NCBI GenBank assembly: GCA_004154925.1
Contig: QJNS01000040.1
Coordinates: 310,001 to 374,000, forward strand
DNA from: Monosporascus cannonballus
Taxonomy: Eukaryota > Ascomycota > Sordariomycetes > Xylariales
Direction of reading: 5' to 3'
DNA length: 64,000 nt
The notes under the pieces were generated by a model. The model was not told where the DNA came from. It worked only from the letters and a program-made list of their open reading frames with translations, and made no database searches. The stretch's first letter is position 1. Every line of letters begins with the position of its first letter. This document shows, piece by piece, positions 50,145-60,370 of this stretch. A program made the translations under genes and the position numbers.

Positions 50145-50599
50145 TCACCCCGATTGTGAACTTCCCTGCCCAACGCTAGTCTTGTTCGACAGCGCAGCTT
50201 TTCTCGCCTGGATCCTCGCCTCATCCTCCTCCAAGACCCTGAGATCTACCCCCTCGGCCGTGGCCACCGGCTCTGGCTAGGGTTGCGGCGGTTGCGCGAA
50301 TGCGGGTTCTAGTGGTCCCTGAACAGGATACTGCGGGTAACCCCTATGACATGAATGACTTTCCCCCCTATCCCCGGTGCCATGTCGAATGAATCAGGCT
50401 CTTGCGATTCCCCTGCTGTCATAAGCCTCTCAGGCGGATAAGATGGGAAACTCGGCCCAAGAGGTGGGAGCGATCCCGGCGCTGTCATGTACCCGTCGTT
50501 AATTGTGCTTGACCGGGCGTTTGGTGTGGGGCTTGGTCCTTGCGCCTCGCCCATCGACGTAATCTGTCCAGAGGACAATATTGCGCTCAAACTTTTCAA
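50145..50599 (-). pseudogene. Proline-rich C-terminal tail of a probable membrane protein, broken by TAG and a frameshift
   Basis: The minus strand reads ILSSGQITSMGEAQGPSPTP, then GYMTAPGSLPPLGPSFPSYP, SFDMAPG, then after a one-frame shift in a G-rich run SHSCHRGYPQYPVQGPLEP and AFAQPPQP. It then meets TAG at 50277-50279 and continues openly as PEPVATAEGVDLRVLEEDEA and RIQARKAAL to a TGA at 50145. The TAG fits CAG-to-TAG at CpA. The pattern (Pro/Tyr-rich segment, then a Glu/Arg helix) is typical of cytoplasmic tails of fungal single-pass proteins, similar in style to the gene at 12463-13453. The N-terminal part was not found; an intron acceptor with a CTAAT branch site may lie near 50605. 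Confidence 0.55.
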
Positions 50600-50750
50600 A
50601 ATATTATTAGTTACTTACCTTTCTTTAGTAAGAAAAAAAATCTTTAGCTGGTGGACAGAAACGGACCTCCAGGGCTATACAGCGGCCGTACGCTAGGATC
50701 ACTCTAGCTCAGGGAAAATCAGGGAGAGCTCGGGTCAAATCAGCGGTAGT

Positions 50751-51496
50751 TCAGGACCACGAATGACAACAGCAATTGTGAGCGTCTAGACTCGTCTCAG
50801 ATAACCAGGATAATACAATCAATACAACCTTCACTAACCCAGAGTCTGTCAAGAGGTGTTGTGGCCCCTTAAGCGCGTAGCTCTTCAGTCCATTGGGCCC
50901 AAAGTAATTTGCCAAAGCATATACCAGAACAGGCTTCATCAGCTCGTTATCGTCTGCTTGCTGTCAGTACTTGGATTATATACAGCGGGGAGAGCCCAGC
51001 TTCAGTATTAGACACATCAATGTCGTCGGAGTACACTCCAGTATACATGTGTTCAAAGACCCTCCAATACGCATACATACTACCTTCTGTGAAGGAGAAT
51101 TCCTTCGTCTTCGCCTCGGCGAATTCTCCGAGCAAGACTTTTTAAAGTACCTGCTTTGGCCAGGGAGAACAAGGCCATGGGCTGGCAGCCCAAGGTCGCC
51201 TAGGCGAATAAGCACACCCGGGTGATCGTAGCTATTAAACAGTTTTGCTTCAGGTTAGCTGAGCTTACACATATAGGATACTGAGTATTCTCACTCGGAG
51301 ACGCCCTCCGCGAGATCCGTTCCGAATTCGGTTTTGCCCGGGCTGCTTGACATTGACGAGCTCTCTTCAGCCGGAGTCTTTTAACCCGGATCGTAGCGTT
51401 CCTTTCCTCCAATCGTTGCGCAATTCGGTCGGGTAATTCATCGAACACCTCGCGGGCATTTACTAATAAGTTTTGGTTTCCTCTTTTCCCGCCCAT
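50751..51496 (-). pseudogene. BTB/POZ-domain protein, frameshifted
   Basis: Exon 1 (51295-51496) starts at the ATG at 51496, is basic and helical (DRIAQRLEERNATIRVKRLR), and ends at donor GTGAGA. A 47-bp intron with matching phase 1 leads to exon 2 (from 51247): KLFNSYDHPGVLIRLGDLG, LPAHGLVLPGQSRYFKK. There the frame shifts within an A-run near 51135 and continues VLLGEFAEAKTKEFSF, YWRVFEHMYTGVYSDDID. After another disturbance NELMKPVLVYALANYFG and LKSYALKGPQHLLTD follow (about 50830-50950). This is the BTB fold order (VLIRLGD..LPAH..VL...S.YF, then A...VF.YMYTG.Y, then VYALA..F....LK..A). Such proteins act as dimerisation or cullin-3 adaptor modules. The A-run shift could be a sequencing error, but the exon-3 junction also fails. 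Confidence 0.7.
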
Positions 51497-51910
51497 GAGC
51501 GGCTAGAGTTGATGACCGGTTTTGGTGGTGGAAGGCAGCAATCCCCGAACCTACCATACGGGTCGGTCATATGTAGTCCGCTGTTAGGGAAAATGGTAAA
51601 GTACGGAGTGAGAGGCAGAAGAAGCAGCCCAGCAGGTGGTTCATAGTATGGGTAGTGAATAGATGACCATTAATGCCTGCCCTTTTCTAACTACTCGGGG
51701 GCCCCGCCCCCCTATATATACACAAACTGGAGCCACACTGGTGGGTCGCTGGGCCCCGGAAAGGGGGCCGCACCTTGGCACCTGACATCCGCCATGGCCA
51801 GCGACGTGGTCCGGGCGGGGTGCGGTGAAGGACGTTCACCGATTTCAAGTGGAACCGCGTGAAGCAAGGCAAGCAATGTTCCGTAGACCAGGAATTCGTC
51901 CTTCTTTTAA
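51497..51910. other. No gene seen
   Basis: Balanced intergenic sequence between divergent pseudogenes (BTB on minus, chromodomain on plus). It includes a GC-rich stretch with CCCCGCCCCCCTATATATA near 51702-51720. Nothing else is recognised. Confidence 0.45.
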
Positions 51911-52602
51911 ATGTCTAGCGAATCGCCTCCTGTGTGTGCCGGCTTCCACCTACTGGGCTACTGTCTCAGGCCTAACCACAACAACACCTTCCCCGCCGCC
52001 ACCGTCAACAATGTTGAGGGTCTTCTCAGTGTCAATGCTCCAGGGACCGCCTATGTCCCGGTGGCGAGATTCGAGGAATGACCGCTTAGGGATGCAGTAC
52101 TCAAGCGTGCGACGGTGAACGGCTTGGCGACTTTCCAACTACAGTTCATGTGGGGCACCTGCACGAATGTCGTGCACAAAAACTGTGCAACTGGTCAGGC
52201 AATAGAGGGTTCAGGATCCGACTCCTCGACCGGGAGGCGCAACTGGACAAAGCGAGGCCCCAGAACGAGAGTCGCCTTTACGCCTAGTGAGAAAGCTCCT
52301 TCTTCCCAAACAGACGACGACGTCCAGCCCCCGGCGTTGACGGAAGGAGCAGAATAGGAGGTCGAGAAGATCCTGGGAACTAGGAAGCGAGGAAGAGGCA
52401 ACTAAGTGCTCGTCAAGTGGGAAGGTTTCGCAAACCGACGTGGGAACCACTGGAGAACTTTCTCGAGACGGAAGCACTGCACGACTACGAGGAGCAGCAG
52501 GGGAAGATCGCAGACGAGACATTATCCGACTTGGAGCGGTTACCGGAGCGTGACCGAGAATCCGATCTCACTTGTCGGTACGAGCGGGTTTGCAGTTCTT
52601 GA
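51911..52602 (+). pseudogene. Chromodomain protein pseudogene
   Basis: The ATG at 51911 opens a frame (MSSESPPVCAGFHLLGYCLR, then NNTFPAATVNNVEGLLSVNA) that can be read to about 52430 through three stops: TGA after ARFEE, TAG after TEGAE and TAA after RGRGN. The chromodomain follows: EVEKILGTRKRGRGN, VLVKWEGF, then after a one-base shift RKPTWEPLENF and LETEALHDYEEQQ, ending at TAG 52600-52602. TGA is CGA, TAG is CAG and TAA is CAA after C-to-T, so all three fit deamination-type change. The domain is C-terminal and the N-terminal part has no retroelement integrase motif. It is thus probably a stand-alone histone-methyl-lysine reader, though origin from a gypsy chromointegrase is possible. Confidence 0.72.
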
Positions 52603-53912
52603 GGCGCACCGGAAAGCAACGCTGCTAGCTGAGGCAAGCCACGGAACACTCTGTAAAAATTGTTTCCTCTCGGGGCACTTCACTCACCTAATAAGCAATA
52701 AAGTTCAGTTTACTCACATCACTCCTCTTAGGTGCCATAGATCAGGGTGGGCGACCCTGTATGTTAGACTGCGGCCGATGCGTCATGTAAGTAATGGCCA
52801 ATATATGGCCCGTACGACTTAGGTTTAATAATTAGTTAAAACCTTAGCCGTTATAGGTGGTACGTAAAGGGGTATTTAACTTAGTTAATATTGAAAACTG
52901 CTAAACGGGGCCCAAGCAAGTATTTGCCATATAGCTTGTATTAGATCCTTCGGCTCTCAAACGGCTAGGTGTGTTTTTTAGGTAAAAAGGACTATATAAT
53001 ATGCACATCCTTAACATACTTCCGTGTCTTTTCTCACCGAGGACCCTTCTTATACTATATCGATAGTACTCCCATAGTTCCGCGTAAATTCCGTAAAGCC
53101 GTAAATCAATACTGGTGTTGTTAAACAGTTAGCACCTACTCGACACAGAAACCTCCACCATAACCCCTTGGCGCCCATGGTTACATAGACGGGCTCTAGA
53201 GAAATAACCGCCCTATAAAGTCCCAATTGCCAGAGTGGAGATGAGAACGTATATTTTCTTTAATGCCAAATGGAGGGCTGCCAGTTCCAAAGCAACACCG
53301 GTGGGGTGCATCGAGCTCTCCTTTCCTTAAGGCGAATCCCGTCCAAGTAATCTTGACAGATGCTTATTATATACACGCAAATAAGCAACGCGTTGTCTCT
53401 TATTCTCTATAAAAATATCTGCTCCTGCTTATCGTTATTCGATGGGACGACACACTCCGCGTCAGATTTCAGGGGCTTGGCCCCCCCTTTCCATACGGAA
53501 GCTGTACATCATCGAAGATGTGGCTTTTCTGGTGTTCTACGTCTTGCGGATAGAGTGACATTCCAGTCACATGGCCAGAGCTTGAGCTGCCGGTCAAACG
53601 CAGCGATTCGCGTGGCAACGTCTCCCACGCAACGACCCTTACTCGATGAAGCTTCAACAGCAACCAAATCCCCTCGCCAATCCGGTTGCTATAGAGGACA
53701 TCCAACTGAGGCCACATCTTTCTCTGCCTACCTACTTGATATTTTCCTCCCATCCAGTCCAACTTTCCTCTCCACTTCATCTTCTACAGAAACACACGTA
53801 CCAAACAAACACACACCAAACACAACACTTACCCATACCACTCTTGTCTGCGTCTCTACAATCCTCGCGATATCAATTCTGCTCTACCTACATCCCGAGC
53901 TTCATCTTCACG
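52603..53912. other. No gene seen; promoter and leader of the next gene at the right end
   Basis: No convincing frame between 52603 and about 53500; a 213-codon plus frame here is a shadow without motifs. The last about 120 bases before the ATG at 53913 are rich in C, T and ACAAACA-type sequence, typical of a fungal 5' UTR. Confidence 0.5.
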
Positions 53913-54735
53913 ATGTTCTCTTTCCTGAAGCATCTCAGCATTCTGCTGATGGTCCTCCTGTTCGTGCAGGCGGCACCCTTCAGCCAAGGCACTCATCATA
54001 ACAGCACCGACACCGAGCCTCTCTCTCGACGGGGTATCTCGGACACTTCGGCCATGCCTACCATCATGCAGACAATCCAACGAATGGATGTAATCTACAC
54101 GACAGCCGTCTCCATCGATTGTGAGTAGTTGAGACTCATTGCGAGACCCATTGCGTGCTGCGTTTTCCCGTCTTGTATCGTCTCTCTAGCTAACATCTCG
54201 CGTCATGTAGTTGCCACCACGGACCTAGCGACTCCGACTACGATCAGTGCTACTACTCTGCTGAATGCGACTGCTACTGATGACACATAGACTGACGCGA
54301 CCGACGACTGTCTCGGCCTCCATCGTCGATCTGAATCCACGCCTGTAATTTCCCACCCCGATTCCGTTTCGCTTCCATTACTAACATGTTTTCCTTTAGT
54401 GGCTCACTCATCGCGCCCCCTTTGGCCGCAAGGGAGGAAAAGGCTCTCACTCGGACTGTGCAAAACCCAGCAAGACTGCGCGCAAGCTCCCCACAGCAGT
54501 AATCGCAGGCATCGTTCTCGGCTCTGTCCTCGGCTTGTCTGCACTGGCTGTGATCACAACGCTTATCTACAAAATTCTAACCCGAGACGGACGAGGCGCC
54601 GAAGCTGAGGCTAAGCGACTGGCGAGACAGGCTCGCTCCGAGCGAGTGGACCGGGCCCGCGCCGCGCTCCAGAACGTAGACTTCGTGCGCAAGGAGACGA
54701 AGGAGACACGAAACACCAAGAACGTTTCGGCCTGA
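53913..54735 (+). pseudogene. Signal-peptide membrane protein, 225 codons, three exons, one in-frame TAG
   Basis: Exons are 53913-54120, 54211-54344 and 54400-54735. Introns of 90 and 55 bp have donors GTGAGT and GTAATT, phases match, and the second has a perfect CTAAC branch site. Residues 1-20 are a strong signal peptide (MFSFLKHLSILLMVLLFVQA, cut before APF). A Ser/Thr-rich ectodomain follows. A basic stretch (RKGGKG) precedes a transmembrane segment at about 146-174 (AVIAGIVLGSVLGLSALAVI and onward), then a basic helical cytoplasmic tail (AEAEAKRLARQARSERVDRA). TAG at 54288-54290 (codon 96) interrupts exon 2; frame and splicing are otherwise perfect, and CAG-to-TAG at CpA explains it. If expressed as is, it would give a 95-residue secreted peptide without the anchor. 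It is a recent pseudogene or a strain allele. Confidence 0.75.
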
Positions 54736-55449
54736 GTGGTTGATGAGGGACAGAATGGGGGAGGTTATCGGGAGTTCTCATCAGGCATCCTGGGCTTGAC
54801 CCAATTCATTATTCCTTTGATACATGAATGTTAGGCGATGGCGCGCCGGCGACCGGTACTCTTTTTTTTTCCACTAAAACTAACGGTGGTTTTTTAATGA
54901 GGCCGGGAGGAATGGAGGTTAAAGTGTATGTATTAATATGATCACTCTCATTACACACGTCTCGCTTGAGCTGCATTGATATCCAGTGGTTCCTCGATGC
55001 TGCCTGTCTGCGTAAAGAGACGGATCTCTATAATTGGGGATTGGGCTTGGACCCGTGTTGTACCAACCCGCCTTCAGGGAGTTGTACAGTATCAAGTTAT
55101 TGGGTTCTGCATACACATGTGTTGACGAACAACCAAGTCTACCGCACAGCAATAAAAGTTGCGCAACTTGACTCAAATAAAGATCAAATGTTCGTAGTGC
55201 AATATAAGTGGTAACGGTACGCCAAAGCCTAAACTACAATTTTACTCTTAGCTCCTAATGGCGATCTTTTTGTTTGCGACCGGTAACCCTCAACCTTCTG
55301 ACAGGGGAATCGAGCTTTCAGGTATCGAAAGTCTGTTCGCACTGACCATAGTGACCTGGCGCCTGTCGCAGTGTCAAGCCAGTCAGGACAAGAGGAGCTG
55401 ATTGTCAACCGTCGGGAAAACACATAGGTGGTAGGAGAAGGGCCGGGCG
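54736..55449. other. No firm gene; possible last exon of the next pseudogene
   Basis: The 3' flank of the preceding gene and AT-biased spacer. On the minus strand 55229-55423 is open (LDTATGARSLWSVRTDFRYL, ending KSKIVV) and could be the final exon of the pseudogene at 55450-55927, whose coding part ends at a GTAAGT donor. The link is unproven. Confidence 0.4.
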
Positions 55450-55927
55450 TCAGCCTGCTCTCCTGGGGTAACTTACTTTATGACGCTCATAAGTCGTCCC
55501 AGGGGCCCAGCTTCGGCTTCCAGTAAAGACGCCGTACAGGGTTATCCTCCCCACATCTCTCTCCATCTTCTCTGCCTCCCCGCCGCTGCCACTGAAACCC
55601 AGAATCTCCTTCCTCAGCTCTTCGAAAGCTGGAGGGGTCTTCTCGGGAAGATCCGCGTCGAGAAATATCCCGCGATGCGCAAAGGCATGCACCTAGCAGT
55701 TGCCCACATACGCCACGGTAGATACGCTATACGCTCCATGCTGGGGATTAAAAACGCGCCTCTCAGTTGACGGCGCCCGTCTTTGCGCGTAGTAGTGCGG
55801 AGATCTGTTCGTCTTCCCCTTTAAAAGGTAGAACACTATCAGTCTCTTGGGGATTTTTGGCAAGCAGGAAGGCGTCTACGACGGAGACGGGCACTTTGAA
55901 GCCACGGAGTATAGTAGTTGTAGACAT
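55450..55927 (-). pseudogene. Conserved fungal hypothetical protein, frameshifted with a TAG
   Basis: The ATG at 55927 opens MSTTTILRGFKVPVSVVDAF, LLAKNPQETDSVLPFKGEDE, then ISALLRAKTGAVN. There the frame shifts and continues RRVFNPQHGAYSVSTVAYVG, meets a TAG, and goes on VHAFAHRGIFLDADLPEKTP and PAFEELRKEILGFSGSGGE to RITLYGVFTGSRSW. After YERHK lies a perfect donor GTAAGT. The TAG is what TGG would give by G-to-A. The layout recalls a fungal family of small uncharacterised cytosolic proteins (LRGFKVPV... DLPE..P.GFEELRKEIL), but I cannot name it. Confidence 0.6.
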
Positions 55928-56096
55928 TCTTGCTTGATAGTGTCTCCCCGACTGCCAGAAGAGCACAGCCATAAACTGGAGCGGTTACAGCATTAGCCAA
56001 TATGAAAAGGGGGCCACATGCTTTCGTTGTTTGATCAATTCGATTGGTCGTTAGTGTCTGCTCTTGAGCAGATATCGCAAATGCACTTGCCAGTTA
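55928..56096. other. Spacer before the second pogo element
   Basis: About 170 bp of balanced sequence upstream of the pseudogene start and left of the transposon end. Nothing recognised. Confidence 0.4.
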
Positions 56097-56223
56097 AGTC
56101 AGACACCCAGGTCACGCGCCACCCCCCCTCACGCTCCACCCCCAATTTGAGGCTATCGCCAAACTATCTATAAACTTCAAAAATTAATAACTCAACAACC
56201 AATTAAGCAACCCATATCGGGTT

Positions 56224-56718
56224 TTAACGAAATCGCATTATTATACAATCAGGATTATCAGTATAATATTCGCTTTCTTCTTTTTCTTCGTCTTGGGTTT
56301 CGTTTTGCGGAGTGATAGCGGAGGGTCCTTGCGCGTTACCTTTTAGCCCGGCCTTTATTTGCCTAACGTTCTTTAGCCGTACGAATTCTTGATTGGGGTT
56401 AGCTTCCACCTTCCTTAGTTTTTTCGAACGTACCTTTTTAAGGGCTGAAGTTAATTGGCTATTGTGATTTTCGAAAGCGGTTAATTCGCTATTAAATACG
56501 TCAAGTGCTTTACGCATTTTGCGGAATAGCAACCGAACGGTAGGTTTCCCGAAGGCTGGGTCGACCTTAATTAAGGTTATTTTCAGGTTTTTTAGGTTTT
56601 TTAAAGATTTAGGTGTATTAAGACTTATTGGAGCGATTGGCTCGAGAAAATCGGGATGTTATAGGATAATAGGTAACTTAATAGCCGGTCTATTTTCCGG
56701 CCCTTCGCTTTTCTTTAT
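56224..56718 (-). pseudogene. Pogo-type transposase, C-terminal part
   Basis: From the E2 junction the minus strand reads IKKSEGPENRPAIKLPIIL, a TAA, HPDFLEPIAPISLNTPKSL, KITLIKVDPAFGKPTVRLLF, then RKMRKALDVFNSELTAFENH, LKKVRSKKLRKVEANPNQEF and VRLKNVRQIKAG, and ends in an acidic tail at 56224. The KxxRKVEANPN.EFV.L..VRQI block is typical of the C terminus of fungal DDE_1 (CENP-B/pogo) transposases. Only one stop in about 160 codons makes it much less damaged than the Fot1-like copy at 39-41 kb. Confidence 0.75.
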
Positions 56719-56723
56719 ATATG
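56719..56723. repeat. Target site duplication of E2, left copy (ATATG)
   Basis: Exact match to ATATG at 63420-63424, immediately outside the E2 LTRs. Confidence 0.85.
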
Positions 56724-57156
56724 TGACGGCTAGGCGGTTTAACCAACTATTAAACCTTAAGTCGACGGGTTTATGTTGGCAGGAATATCGTGGGAATCTG
56801 AGCAATAAATACAATAATTATATTACGTTTTTTAATACCGGAAATGCCTTATTATAAACGATTAATATTAATAAATGTTATAAATTAAAATTATCTAAAT
56901 TATGGAACTAATAAATGTATATATCCTTTTTTTTAAACTGGATTACCACCAGTAAATTGGTAATCCGGCTTATTGGTTTATTACCAGTAAGTTGGTGATC
57001 CGGCTTACTGGCTTACTATTAATAAGTTAATAATCCGGCTTACTAACTTACCATCCGTAAGTTGGTAATTTGTTACGTAACCTAATCCACATAATTTTCT
57101 TGGCCTTTTCCGTTACGACTGTTCCTGGAGGCCGTAATTTGTTAGGTTATAATACA
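56724..57156 (-). repeat. LTR of E2, left copy
   Basis: Starts TGACGGCTAGGCGG. Contains a tandem hairpin array (56949-57075) and ends ...GTTCCTGGAGGCCG, then about 25 bases to ACA. Aligns over its length with 62979-63419. Confidence 0.88.
56949..57075. repeat. Tandem hairpin units in the left E2 LTR
   Basis: About 3.5 units of roughly 36 bp. Each unit has CCAGTAAG, a spacer with GATCCGG, then CTTACTGG, so it can fold into an 8-bp stem. Units vary by C/T and G/A changes. Confidence 0.7.
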
Positions 57157-58678
57157 ATCTACTTTTTCCCAAAATCTTATCCTTAAGATTTCTTTTTTCC
57201 TAATAAGTTTTTTTCACATACTTTTAATATGTCTTCCGGTATATCCAAATGTCGTTTTCGCAAATCCGAATAACGGCTTGCCTTAGTTAATTTAATTAAA
57301 TTCAAAGGTTTTAACGCGATATCTTATTTTTTCTGTTTTGTTTAGTAGTTTAATTGCTAAATAATAAATAGGGTTTTTCGTTATAAGGAATATGTCCGTC
57401 GAGATCGTTCGTATAACGGGACAAAAGTCCTTATTTCTATAATTAATCGATATATCGCAAAATCGAAAAAATTAAAAAAAAAAGCTAACGGCCGAAAAAT
57501 TTTTATCCGAAACTTTTATGCGTTTTTTTCGTATATATCGTTAACGTTAGTACCACCAATCTTAGGGTACGAAACTTATCAATCGTATCCTTTAATCCTT
57601 GGATAATCTTAACAATTTTATGCAATTAAAATTGGAATCCGTAATCGAGATTTAAGCCTTAAAAAAGGTAAACGTTATTAATTAAAATGCGGTAAACCAA
57701 GGGCTTCCTTTTGTAAATCTCGTAAACTAGGATATTATTATTTCGGGTGGTTCTGCCGTTATTAATAAAAATTTTTTAATAAGCATTAAGCGTTAATAAA
57801 ATTTTTAACAAGTTTTTAGGTATTTTCGGAATTTGGGTATTTTTTTTATTTAATTAGGTATTAAATAAATTTATTTTATTTCCGTATATCGAGGATTTTT
57901 TTATCTTATATATTTATTCGTTTTTTACCTTTACGTTATTTTGTATTATATATACTTTAATTATATCCGCTGTTAATTCGAATAAAAAATATAAAAAATT
58001 GGATAAAATTTAACTTTTGGTAAAAATTCCAATTAATAATTATTTTTTAAGATTTTCTTAATAATTTTATATGGACCGATATACTTAAAATCGAATTTTT
58101 TATTGGGTTACTTTATTTAAATATTTTTTGTAATAAAGAAAATTATTTTTCTTTTTTCGAAAATTAATTTTTTTAGCCTTTTTAATTATAATATTTGCTT
58201 ATTTGATTTCGTACAAATTCTAATTTTATCTTTATTTTTTGATATAGCTATCGTAATTATTATAACGTAAGGATTGTTTTAACATTAATTAAACCGTTAT
58301 TACATATTTTTTTGTAAATTTTTGAATAAAACCAAAATTTACGTTCGTAAGTATTATTTTAATACTTTTATAATAACTGGTATTATAAGCCAGTTATACG
58401 ATTAATAATTTGTTAACCCAGTTATTTTGTTTATAATTAATATAATATCGTAAGTAAATTTTTAAAATTTAATTTGTTCGTTTTATTTATTTAATTATTT
58501 AAGGTTTAAATACGTTAAATAATTTATAATTTAGGCCGATTTATATTATTAGGCCTTATTAAAACTTAAATACAAATATTAATTCTTTATTTAATATAAT
58601 TTCCATTAATAATCCGTATATATTAAAAATATGTTTAAAGAAAATGTATGCCAGTTGTTCGGCGTTTATATCCTTATA

Positions 58679-58798
58679 ATATGGTAAAAAATAAGAAAAT
58701 TTTGTAAATCGATCGATAATTACGAAAATGCTATCGTAATGTATTTTTGTAATTGGATTTTCTGATATAGGGAATTTAGTAATAAAGTCGAATGTAAC
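58679..58798 (-). pseudogene. Integrase core relic of E2
   Basis: A 40-codon open stretch reads VTFDFITKFPISENPITKIH, then YDSIFVIIDRFTKFSYFLPY. This is the start of the gypsy rve core (DFI..LP.S......YDSI.VIVDR.TK..HF.P). The first catalytic Asp position (IIDR) is kept. Confidence 0.8.
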
Positions 58799-59339
58799 TA
58801 AATATTATGGTTATTTTGCGATTAACAAAGGCTATAATTTTCTGTATGGCTTGTATCGTCGAGTTTTTACTTTGGCGCAAATATCGTATTGTCGTATAAT
58901 TTTTTAAATTGTTAATTTTATTTTAGGAAAGGAATATATATGTCGAAGTTTTTCTAAGGTTTTATGGATCCCTAAATATTTATATAACTAATGTTCGTAT
59001 ATTTTTTGTATTAAATTTTTCTGGTATTTTTTGATATTTATATTTTATTTATTTTTTGGTTTTCTGGGAAATTATCGTTATATTATTAGATTTTCTGGTA
59101 TATGTTGCTAGGTACTGCCCGAATCGTCGTAATCTGTCGTAAACGTAGATATCTTTTTATGGTAATATTAAAAATTGTATAATTAATTTTAATTTCTTTT
59201 CGAAGTTTGGTCGCCTATTTAGAACATTTATTCTGTTATTTTTTGACTTTTTTTTATGGATAATAACGAAATCGAAATTTGCCAATTTTTTTACGTAATA
59301 AAATTATCGTTTTGTAAATTTCTTAATCGTAATAAATCG

Positions 59340-59520
59340 GGTAAGATTTTGATAATCCGTATAAACCTTAACTTGGTACAAACTTCCCTTTAAGAAATAC
59401 CTAAATTCCCGAAATGCTATAATAATGGCTATAAATTCTTTATTTGGAATACCGTAATTAAGTTCGGCTTTTTTTAATTTATACGAAAAGAATATAATAA
59501 GATGCAGTTTGCCTTAATTA
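59340..59520 (-). pseudogene. RNase H relic of E2
   Basis: The minus strand reads FFSYKLKKAELNYGIPNKEF, then IAIIIAFREFRYFLKGSLYQ, then VKVYTDYQNLTRFITIK. This matches the gypsy RNase H pattern SRKL..AE.NY...DKELLAIV.AF.EWRHYL.G.....V.TDH.NL..F. Asp to Asn and His to Tyr changes fit G-to-A and C-to-T. Confidence 0.8.
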
Positions 59521-60179
59521 TTTTGCTATTCGATTACGGCATCTAACGCATAATCCGAAATATTGGTTTTTAGTTTAATAAGGCGGTTTAAATCGTATAT
59601 AATTAATATTAATTCGTTGGTAATCGTATTCTTAATATCCTGAAATGTTCTTTCCGTATTTGGCGTTTATTTAAATTTCTTTTTTATAAAATTCGTTAGG
59701 AATATAATTATTTTGCTAAAGTTTCGAATAAATTTTGTGTAGTAATTAGCGAATTTAAGGAATATTTATATTTCTTTAATTATCGTTAGCATTTGTTATT
59801 TTATAACTGTAATAATTTTTTTAAAGTTTATTTTGATATATCTTAAGGTAATAATATGTTTTAAATATTCCATTTTTTATATATGAAATTAATTCTTTTT
59901 TGCGTTAATAAATAACCTTACGTTTTGTAAAACTTAAAGAACTTTATAAACGTATCTTACGTATGCTTTTTTTGTTTCCAAAAAATAAAAATATCATTAA
60001 GATAATAAACAATAAAAATATCAAGATATTTTTGTAATATATAATTAATTATTCGCTAAAAGGTTATTAGTACGTTCGTAAGTCCCATTAGTATAATCAA
60101 ATACTTAAATAATCCGTATTTCGTTTTAAAAGTTATTTTTTATTTGTATTTTTTTTTGATTTTAATAAGGTTATATTTA

Positions 60180-60370
60180 TTTTTAAAATCGAATATTATA
60201 AATTATTTAATTCCATAAAATTAATCTTTTATTTCCGTAATCAGAAATAATAGTGTTCGATTTTTAACTATAATATCGTTTAATTGTCGATAATTAACTA
60301 TAAATCGCAGTTTCCCGTTTTTTTTGGGTACGAAAAATATCGAGTATTCTGCCGGTAACTTTAAAAATTG
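60180..60370 (-). pseudogene. Reverse transcriptase relic of E2
   Basis: The minus strand reads AEYSIFFVPKKNGKLRFIVN, then YRQLNDIIVKNRTLLFLITE, a TAA-containing stretch, then FDFKNKYNLIKI. This is the RT block FFV.KK.G.LR.CVDYR.LN..T.KNR.PLPLI.E...RL..A..F..LDL..AYN.IRI. Again VDYR is VNYR. Confidence 0.85.

Noticed and set aside
53360..54001. Plus-strand frame of 213 codons
   Set aside because: It overlaps the 5' UTR and signal-peptide exon of the 53913 gene in another frame and has no motif.
56519..56857. 112-codon plus frame
   Set aside because: It crosses the junction between transposase and E2 LTR on the wrong strand; the minus strand explains it.
56949..57075. Possible CRISPR-like array
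   Set aside because: Units are palindromic tandem copies inside an LTR with no unique spacers, and the organism is a fungus.
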